Shown here one piece after another: positions 59,128-64,000 of a stretch of 64,000 nt of DNA. The stretch is from Geodermatophilus normandii. Its GTDB lineage: Bacteria; Actinomycetota; Actinomycetes; Mycobacteriales; Geodermatophilaceae. The notes under the pieces were generated by a model. That model had not been told where the DNA came from, searched no databases, and worked only from the letters and a program-made list of their open reading frames with translations. The first letter of the stretch is position 1. Each line of letters opens with the position of its first letter. A program made the translations under genes and the position numbers. The stretch spans positions 124,001-188,000 of the forward strand of contig NZ_QGTX01000001.1 in the NCBI RefSeq assembly GCF_003182485.1, read 5' to 3'.

Positions 59128-59985
59128 TCAGCCCCGGGCGGCGCGCACGGCGTCGGCGAGCGGGGCCACCGGCCGGCCGAGCAGGGCGGCGAGGTCGGCG
59201 TCGCCGGTGTCGAGCTCGCCGCGGGCGATCGAGGTGTCGATCCCGGCGACGAAGCCGGCGGTGCCGGCGTCGAGGCCGACGCCCCGCAGTGTCGCGACGA
59301 GCTCCTCGGCGGGGAGGTCGCGGTAGCGGACGGCCGTCCCGGTGACCTCGGTGACGGCGTCGGCGAGGTCGGCGAGGGTCACGCCGGGGCCGCCGAGCTC
59401 GCGGACGACGGGGCCCTCGTCGTCGGCCAGCAGCGCGGCCGCGGCGGCGACGGCGTAGTCGGCGCGCGGGGCGACCGAGACCCGGCCGTCGGCCGCCGCG
59501 CCGACGATCTCGCCGGTGGCGAGGTACTCGTCGATCCGGGAGGTGTAGTTCTCGAGGTACCAGCTGTTGCGCAGGACCGTCGCCGGGACGCCGGAGCCGC
59601 GCAGCACCTCCTCGGTCTCCCGGTGCTCGGGGGCCAGCGGGTTGCTGGTCGTGTCGGCGTGCGCGATCGAGGTGTAGACGATCCGCTGGACGCCGGCCGC
59701 GGCCGCCGCCTCGACCACCGCGGTGTGCTGGGGGACCCGCTGCCCGGCCTCGCTGCCGGAGACGAGCAGCAGCCGGTCGACGCCGGCCAGCGCGGCGGGG
59801 AGGGTCTCGGGCCGCGAGTAGTCGCCGTGGCGCACCTGCACGCCGCGACCGGCCAGGTCGGCGGCGGCCTCGGGGCGGCGGACGACGGCGACGACGTCGG
59901 ACGCGGGGACGCCGCGGTCGAGCAGTTCCTCGACGGCGCGGCGGCCGAGGAGCCCGGTGGCTCCGGTGACGGCGTACGTGGTCAT
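59128..59985 (-). CDS. NmrA-like NAD(P)H quinone reductase (QorB/YtfG type)
   Basis: A 285-residue SDR-like protein: MTTYAVTGATGLLGRRAVEELLDRG with the Gly-rich NADPH loop, VVAVVRRPEAAADLAGRGVQVRHGDYSRPETL and LRNSWYLENYTSRIDEYL. This is the YtfG/QorB subgroup, which lacks the catalytic Tyr and reduces quinones with NADPH. In enterobacteria qorB is paired with a divergent HxlR regulator (ytfH). Here the divergent neighbour is a decayed HxlR gene (60075-60440), supporting the assignment. Confidence 0.85.
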   Translation of the reverse strand: MTTYAVTGATGLLGRRAVEELLDRGVPASDVVAVVRRPEAAADLAGRGVQVRHGDYSRPETLPAALAGVDRLLLVSGSEAGQRVPQHTAVVEAAAAAGVQRIVYTSIAHADTTSNPLAPEHRETEEVLRGSGVPATVLRNSWYLENYTSRIDEYLATGEIVGAAADGRVSVAPRADYAVAAAAALLADDEGPVVRELGGPGVTLADLADAVTEVTGTAVRYRDLPAEELVATLRGVGLDAGTAGFVAGIDTSIARGELDTGDADLAALLGRPVAPLADAVRAARG

Positions 59986-60074
59986 GCGGGCACTCCCTCT
60001 GACGGTGACTGGACCGAGGGCGCCAACCAGGGGAGAGCACCTGCCATTCCGTCCGCGGTCGCACGCTCCGCCCC

Positions 60075-60440
60075 GTGACCGGCCCGTCGCCCGCGCTCGT
60101 CAGGGACGTGTTCGCGCGCGACTGCACCTCGCGCTCGGCGTCCGGGGACGTCACCGCCCGGTGGGCGTCACTGGCCCTGCCGGCGACGCGCTGCGCCGCC
60201 GCGTGGAGGGGGTGAGCGAGAAGACGCTGTCGCAGACCCTCCGGTCCCTGGAGCGCGACGGCCCGGTCACCCGCGACGTCGTCACGGCCATCCCGCCGGG
60301 GGTCGAGTACGCGCTCACCCGGGGCAGCGGGTGGCCGCCCGGCTGCGCGACCTCGCCGACGTGCTGGAGGACACCGTCCCCGAGGTCGAGCGGGCCCGCG
60401 CGGGACACCGCCCCCGCTGGGCCTCCCGCTCCCCCGCGGG
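60075..60440 (+). pseudogene. HxlR-family regulator pseudogene
   Basis: Three pieces of one HxlR protein lie in three frames: PSPALVRDVFARDCTSRSAS plus DVTARWASLAL from GTG 60075 (frame 1), then RRVEGVSEKTLSQTLRSLERDGPV and VTAIPPGVEYALT (second frame), then VAARLRDLADVLEDTVPEVE (third frame). The LLaLxxGPxRFGELR segment before the recognition helix is missing. At least two frameshifts and a deletion inactivate it. It would have regulated the divergent QorB-like gene. Confidence 0.8.
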
Positions 60441-60475
60441 CACGCGTCCGTTGACACGCGTGCCATGGTCGAGCG

Positions 60476-61906
60476 GTGGCGCTCGTGCCGGACGGACTCG
60501 TGGCGGTCGTCAAGCGCGACTGTCCCACCTGCGCGCTGGTCGAGCCGGTCCTGCGGCACCTGGCCGGCGCCGGCGCGCTGACCGTCGTCAGCCAGGACGA
60601 CCCGTCCTTCCCCGCCGGGCTGCCGGTGACCGACGACCGCGAGCTGGAGGTCAGCTGGCGGCTGGGCATCGAGACGGTGCCCACGCTGCTGCGGATGGCC
60701 GACGGCGCGGAGACCGGCCGCGTCGAGGGCTGGCTGCGCAGCCAGTGGGAGTCCTTCACCGGCGTGCCCGGCCTCGGCGAGGGGCTGCCGGAGCACCGGC
60801 CCGGGTGCGGCTCGCGCAGCGTCGAGTGGGGCGTCGAGGAGGAGCTGGCCCGGCGGTACGGCGGCCGGGTGCTCACCGCCCGCAGGGTCGAGCTGGCCGA
60901 CCTGGAGGACGACGTCGAGGCGCTGTTCGACCGCGGCTGGACCGACGGCCTGCCCTGCGTGCCGCCCACCGAGGAGCGGGTGCTGCGGATGCTCGGCGGC
61001 ACCCGCCGGGCACCCGGCGAGGTGGTCGCCGTCGTCCCGCCGGACCTGGTCGAGTGCACGGTGGAGAAGGTCGCGGTCAACGCCGTCCTGGCCGGCTGCC
61101 TGCCCGAGCACCTGCCGGTGGTGCTGGCCGCCGTCGAGGCCGCCTGCCGCGACGAGTTCGCGCTGCACGGCGTCCTGGCCACCACCTGGTCGGCCGGACC
61201 GGTGCTGGTCGTCGACGGTCCGGTCACCGCGCGGCTGCGGATGAACTCCGGCATCAACGCGCTCGGCCAGGGCAACCGCGCCAACGCCACGATCGGCCGC
61301 GCGCTGCAGCTCGTCGTCCGCAACGTCGGCGGCGGGCGCCCGGGCGAGGTCGACCGCGCGACCCTCGGCAACCCGGGCAAGGTCGGCTGGTGCTTCGCCG
61401 AGGCCGACGACGGCCTGCGCCCCTTCCCCCCGCTGGCCGAGGCGCGCGGCGTCCCCGGGTCGGCGCTCACCGTCTTCGCGGGCGCGGGGCTGACGCCGTT
61501 CCTCGACCAGGCCAGCCGGACGCCGGAGTCGCTGGCCCGCACGCTCGCCCTCGTCCTGCGCACCGTCGGCCACCCGAAGGCCGCGCTCGGCATGGACGCC
61601 CTCGTCGTCCTCGGCCCCGAGCACGGCCGGGTGTTCCGGGAGGCCGGCTGGGGCCGGGAGCGGCTGCTCGAGGAGCTCGAGCCGCTGCTGCAGATGCAGC
61701 CCGACGAGCTGCGGCGCGGCGCCCTGGGCATCACCGAGGGCATGCCCGACGCGCTGCTCGACCGGCCGCTGCCCAAGTTCCGCCCCGGCGGGCTGCTGTT
61801 CGCCTACGCCGGCGGCCCGGCCGGCATGTTCTCGGCGGTCATCGGCGGCTGGGCCAGCGGCGCGACCGGCAGCTCGCCGGTCACCGTCCCGATCGAGGAG
61901 GCGTGA
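60476..61906 (+). CDS. Thioredoxin-like / UGSC-partner protein
   Basis: A 476-residue protein. Residues 1-110 resemble a thioredoxin fold with KRDCPTC (Cys16-Cys19) near the N-terminus and a cis-Pro-like SWRLGIETVPTLLRM. Residues ~145-476 form a large second domain beginning ALFDRGWTDGLPCVPPTEE, with NAVLAGCLPEHLPVVLAAVEA, NSGINALGQGNRANATIGRA and GNPGKVGWCFAEADD. This domain is found beside UGSC proteins. It overlaps the selenoprotein start by 1 bp (TGATG), so the two are co-translated and probably act together in redox chemistry. Biochemistry is unknown. Confidence 0.75.
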   Translation: MALVPDGLVAVVKRDCPTCALVEPVLRHLAGAGALTVVSQDDPSFPAGLPVTDDRELEVSWRLGIETVPTLLRMADGAETGRVEGWLRSQWESFTGVPGLGEGLPEHRPGCGSRSVEWGVEEELARRYGGRVLTARRVELADLEDDVEALFDRGWTDGLPCVPPTEERVLRMLGGTRRAPGEVVAVVPPDLVECTVEKVAVNAVLAGCLPEHLPVVLAAVEAACRDEFALHGVLATTWSAGPVLVVDGPVTARLRMNSGINALGQGNRANATIGRALQLVVRNVGGGRPGEVDRATLGNPGKVGWCFAEADDGLRPFPPLAEARGVPGSALTVFAGAGLTPFLDQASRTPESLARTLALVLRTVGHPKAALGMDALVVLGPEHGRVFREAGWGRERLLEELEPLLQMQPDELRRGALGITEGMPDALLDRPLPKFRPGGLLFAYAGGPAGMFSAVIGGWASGATGSSPVTVPIEEA

Positions 61907-62424
61907 TGGCACGGGTGCTGCTCGACCCGACGTCGGAGCGACGGCCGGCGGAGCGGGCGCTGACCCCGCGGCCGGCGTCCCTGCAGGGCCGGACGGTCGG
62001 CCTGCTCGACATCTCCAAGAGCCGCGGCGACGTCGTCGTCGAGGAACTGGAGGCGCTGCTGCACGCCGACGGCGTCCGCACGCTGCGCTACCGCAAGCCC
62101 ACCTTCGCCCGGCCGGCCCCGGTGGACCTGCGACACGAGATCGCCACCCAGTGCGAGGTGGTCATCGAGGCGCTGGCCGACTAGGGCTCCTGCACGTCGT
62201 GCAGTGTGCACGACATCGCCGACCTCGAGGCCCGGGGCGTGGTGGGGGTCTTCCTCGCCTCCGCCGAGTTCGCCGACGCCGCCACCGCCCAGGCGCGGGC
62301 GCTGGGCCTCGCGGTGCCGCACGTGCTGGTCCCGCACCCCGTCCAGGACCGCACCGACGACGAGCTGCGCCGGCTCGCCCGCGACGCCTACGCCGCCGTC
62401 CTCGCCGCCGTGACCCGGAGCTGA
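61906..62424 (+). CDS. UGSC-motif selenoprotein with selenocysteine encoded by UAG
   Basis: The frame starts at ATG 61906 and runs through a TAG at 62182-62184 to a TGA at 62424, 172 residues with Sec93. Around the TAG it reads EVVIEALAD, then the TAG, then GSCTSCSVHDIADLEARG. This exactly fits the ADUGSCTSCSVHD signature of UGSC selenoproteins, where U is normally UGA. Coding character is equally strong on both sides of the TAG. A SECIS-like hairpin begins 11 nt later. UAG-directed Sec has been reported in Geodermatophilus and Blastococcus. The function of UGSC proteins is unknown; a redox role with the upstream thioredoxin-like partner is inferred. Without recoding only a 92-residue fragment would be made. 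Confidence 0.85.
62196..62214 (+). promoter_or_regulatory. Candidate bacterial SECIS element
   Basis: GTCGTGCA-GTG-TGCACGAC is a perfect 8-bp stem (or 7 bp with loop AGTGT). It begins 11 nt after the UAG; the apical loop starts 18-19 nt after the codon and has G within its first two bases. These features agree with known bacterial SECIS rules (loop 16-37 nt from the Sec codon, early G). A weaker overlapping stem, CTGCAC/GTGCAG at 62190-62204, would exclude it. Confidence 0.7.
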
Positions 62425-62564
62425 CGCCCCGGGCCCGCGCGTGGCGGGTGCGGGCGGTACCGCCACGCCGGACGGCCGGGAGCCGGGCGCACGAGGGGGT
62501 GGACCGCCGTGGTGCCGCCCTCCTGGGATGGGCCGGCCGGACTCCCGAGACCGTGGAGGACGCC
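62425..62564. other. Intergenic region, no gene seen
   Basis: About 140 bp between the selenoprotein stop and the secreted-protein start. A GGAGGA ribosome site at 62555-62560 belongs to the next gene. No terminator-like long stem is evident. Confidence 0.3.
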
Positions 62565-63698
62565 GTGCGTCCGATCCCGCTCCCCCGCCGCCGCGTCCTG
62601 GGCACCGCCGTCGCCGCCGGCCTGACGACGACGCTGCTGCTCGCGCTCCCCGCCTCCGCCGCTGCCGCCGGCCCCACGGCCCCGGTCGCCGCACCGGCCA
62701 CCGTCGAGGAGCCCGCCCCCTACGTCGGCCAGGCGATCTGCGACCCCGGGGCCAAGCCCGGCACGGTCGCGCTCGCGGAGCTGCTGGTCGACCACTACGG
62801 CACCGGCAGCGTCGGCATCTCCCGCGACTGCTCCGTCGGCGGGGCCAGCGAGCACAAGGAGGGGCGCGCCCTCGACTGGATGCTCGACGCCGGGGACCCG
62901 GCCGAGCGGGCCGTCGCCGAGGACGCCCTGGCGTGGCTGGCCGGGGCCGGGCCGGACGGGGAGCCGGCCTACGCGGCCCGGCGGCTCGGCGTCATGTACG
63001 TCATCTGGGACCGGGAGATCTGGTCACCGAGCCGGGGCTGGCGGCCGTACAGGGGGGCCAGCCCGCACACCGACCACGTCCACGTCTCACTGTCGTGGGC
63101 CGGCGCGATGGGCGCCACCTCGTGGTGGACCGGCGTGGCGGTCCGGGTGGACACCGGCCCGTGCACCCCCGACCCGGGACCCGGCGACCTGCCGCCGTGC
63201 GCGCCCGGCGCGGAGCAGCCGGCACCGAGCACCGCCGCCGCGGCCGAGCCGCAGGAGGGGTCCGGCGTGCCCGACGGCGACGCGGAGGCCGGCGCCCTGG
63301 CCGAGCTCGCGGCCCTGCGGGAGGACTCCCTCGCCCGGCTGGAGACCGACGGCCGCTGGGTGGCCCAGCTCGCGTCCAAGGACGTCGGCATCACCGATCC
63401 GCTGCAGACCGCGCAGAACGGGACGCACGTGTTCCAGGCGGTCGACGTCCTCGCCGAGAGCCGCGCGGCGCTGGCGACGGTGACCGACCCGGCCGCGGTG
63501 TCGGTGCTGCACGGCACCGACTTCGGCCGGCACTCCACCGCGGCCGACGGTGATCCGTACTGGATCACCGTGGTCGACGCCGGGTTCGGCAGCCGGGCCG
63601 ACGTCGAGGACTGGTGCGCCGCCACCTATCCCCAGCTGGACGGCGGTGAGCTGACCAACGCCTGCGTGCCCCGGCGGCTCACGCCGCCGCACGGCTGA
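62565..63698 (+). CDS. Secreted protein with ARB_07466-like (M15/D-D peptidase-related) domain
   Basis: A 377-residue secreted protein. The signal sequence PRRRVLGTAVAAGLTTTLLLALPASA includes a twin-arginine-like start. Residues ~40-195 form a domain with SEHKEGRALDWMLDA and ASPHTDHVHVSLSW, the His/Asp metal-site pattern of extracellular ARB_07466/M15-like cell-wall proteins. A Pro/Ala-rich linker follows, then a ~130-residue C-terminal domain with three Cys that may form disulfides. It probably acts on peptidoglycan outside the cell. The GTG at 62565 is supported by GGAGGA upstream. Confidence 0.75.
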   Translation: MRPIPLPRRRVLGTAVAAGLTTTLLLALPASAAAAGPTAPVAAPATVEEPAPYVGQAICDPGAKPGTVALAELLVDHYGTGSVGISRDCSVGGASEHKEGRALDWMLDAGDPAERAVAEDALAWLAGAGPDGEPAYAARRLGVMYVIWDREIWSPSRGWRPYRGASPHTDHVHVSLSWAGAMGATSWWTGVAVRVDTGPCTPDPGPGDLPPCAPGAEQPAPSTAAAAEPQEGSGVPDGDAEAGALAELAALREDSLARLETDGRWVAQLASKDVGITDPLQTAQNGTHVFQAVDVLAESRAALATVTDPAAVSVLHGTDFGRHSTAADGDPYWITVVDAGFGSRADVEDWCAATYPQLDGGELTNACVPRRLTPPHG

Positions 63699-63711
63699 CC
63701 GGCGGCCTCCC

Positions 63712-63942
63712 CGGGACGACGCCGGGGACCACCGGCGCACCGTCGAGGAGTTCGAGGAGGCCGTCCTGGCCTTCGACGAGGTGGTCGAGGTCCGGCGGCT
63801 GTTCGGCGTGCCGGACCACTTCCTGCACGTGGCGGTCGCCGACGCCGAGGCGTTCGAGGCGTTCCAGGTGTCGAAGCCCATCGGCCCGCCGGCCGTGGCC
63901 CGGGCCGTCTCGCACCGGACGGTGCGGCTGCTCAAGGGCTGA
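63712..63942 (+). pseudogene. Lrp/AsnC-family regulator, C-terminal remnant
   Basis: An open frame with no start reads RRTVEEFEEAVLAFDEVVEV, then RRLFGVPDHFLHVAVADAEA, and ends SHRTVRLLKG before TGA. This is the RAM (ligand-binding) domain of Lrp/AsnC regulators. The DNA-binding half is missing and the domain is slightly shortened after AEAFEAFQV. It directly follows the secreted-protein stop. I read it as a gene remnant. Confidence 0.65.
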
Positions 63943-63956
63943 CCGGAGGGGCCGCC

Positions 63957-63962
63957 TAGGGT
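63957..63962 (+). promoter_or_regulatory. -10 box of leaderless downstream gene
   Basis: TAGGGT, then 7 nt, then ATG 63970: the same element and spacing as at 40614-40627. Confidence 0.5.
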
Positions 63963-63969
63963 CGCCGCC

Positions 63970-64000
63970 ATGACGGATCCGGACGTGCAGGGCTGGACGG
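63970..64000 (+). CDS. Start of a gene running off the window
   Basis: ATG 63970 opens MTDPDVQGWT and continues past the right edge. A leaderless -10 lies 7 nt upstream. Only ten codons are visible, so no function can be given. Confidence 0.5.
   Translation, partial: MTDPDVQGWT

Noticed and set aside
62206-62424. A separate small gene starting at GTG 62206
   Set aside because: It is in frame with the upstream coding sequence, begins in the middle of the GSCTSC-containing domain and lacks a ribosome site. Readthrough of the UAG explains it better.

Overview
The window is very GC-rich DNA with dense, often 4-base-overlapping (GTGA/ATGA) gene pairs, many GTG starts and several apparently leaderless promoters. 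This is the style of a high-GC actinomycete. The gene content, together with an in-frame UAG at the selenocysteine position of a UGSC-type protein, points to Geodermatophilaceae (Geodermatophilus, Blastococcus and relatives). That placement is an inference from sequence style and one family trait, not a database result.

Layout. 0-7.9 kb: the N-terminal end of a ureohydrolase, a small membrane protein under a strong promoter/operator, a LuxR regulator, and a MerR regulator divergent from a three-gene membrane/cupredoxin-lipoprotein operon, then a phospholipase D-type enzyme. 8-13.5 kb: chromate resistance (ChrA plus a ChrB split into two genes), an RsbW-like ATPase facing a SpoIIE-type phosphatase, and small proteins. 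14-20.3 kb: a glycosyltransferase/oxidoreductase/dehydrogenase operon, a histidine phosphatase, a phosphoribosyltransferase, a glycerophosphodiesterase and tRNA-Ala(GGC). 20.4-26.1 kb: an M23 endopeptidase and a translationally coupled four-gene set that looks like a polyol-phosphate (teichoic-acid-like) pathway. 26.1-31.7 kb: a copper operon (anti-sigma, CopCD, YcnI, SCO1, a new His-headed protein) divergent from its probable ECF sigma factor. 31.8-34.8 kb: DUF47/Pit phosphate uptake, then a Cys-containing leader peptide in front of a TauE/SafE-type transporter. 34.8-44 kb: epimerase, DUF5994, TypA, YceI/MarR, a NarL-type two-component system and a lower-GC orphan membrane protein. 44-55.8 kb: a MacB-like ABC exporter, a fatty acyl-CoA catabolic operon, TetR, a methyltransferase and two acyl-CoA ligases. 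55.8-64 kb: a K+ channel, a membrane adenylate cyclase, a region with three decayed genes, the selenoprotein operon and a secreted cell-wall protein.

The main discovery target is at 60.48-62.42 kb. A thioredoxin-like/UGSC-partner protein is coupled to a UGSC gene whose Sec codon is UAG instead of UGA. The UAG is followed after 11 nt by a hairpin with bacterial SECIS geometry, and UAG also ends many ordinary genes in the same window. UAG-programmed Sec has been reported for Geodermatophilus and Blastococcus, so the code variant is known in the group; this locus, its UAG-adapted SECIS and the function of the pair remain poorly described.

Other points of interest are the cysteine-attenuation-like leader, three neighbouring secreted proteins predicted to begin with His, the split ChrB with a palindrome at its start, and several unrecorded intergenic repeats, one of which sits inside a broken NTF2-like gene.
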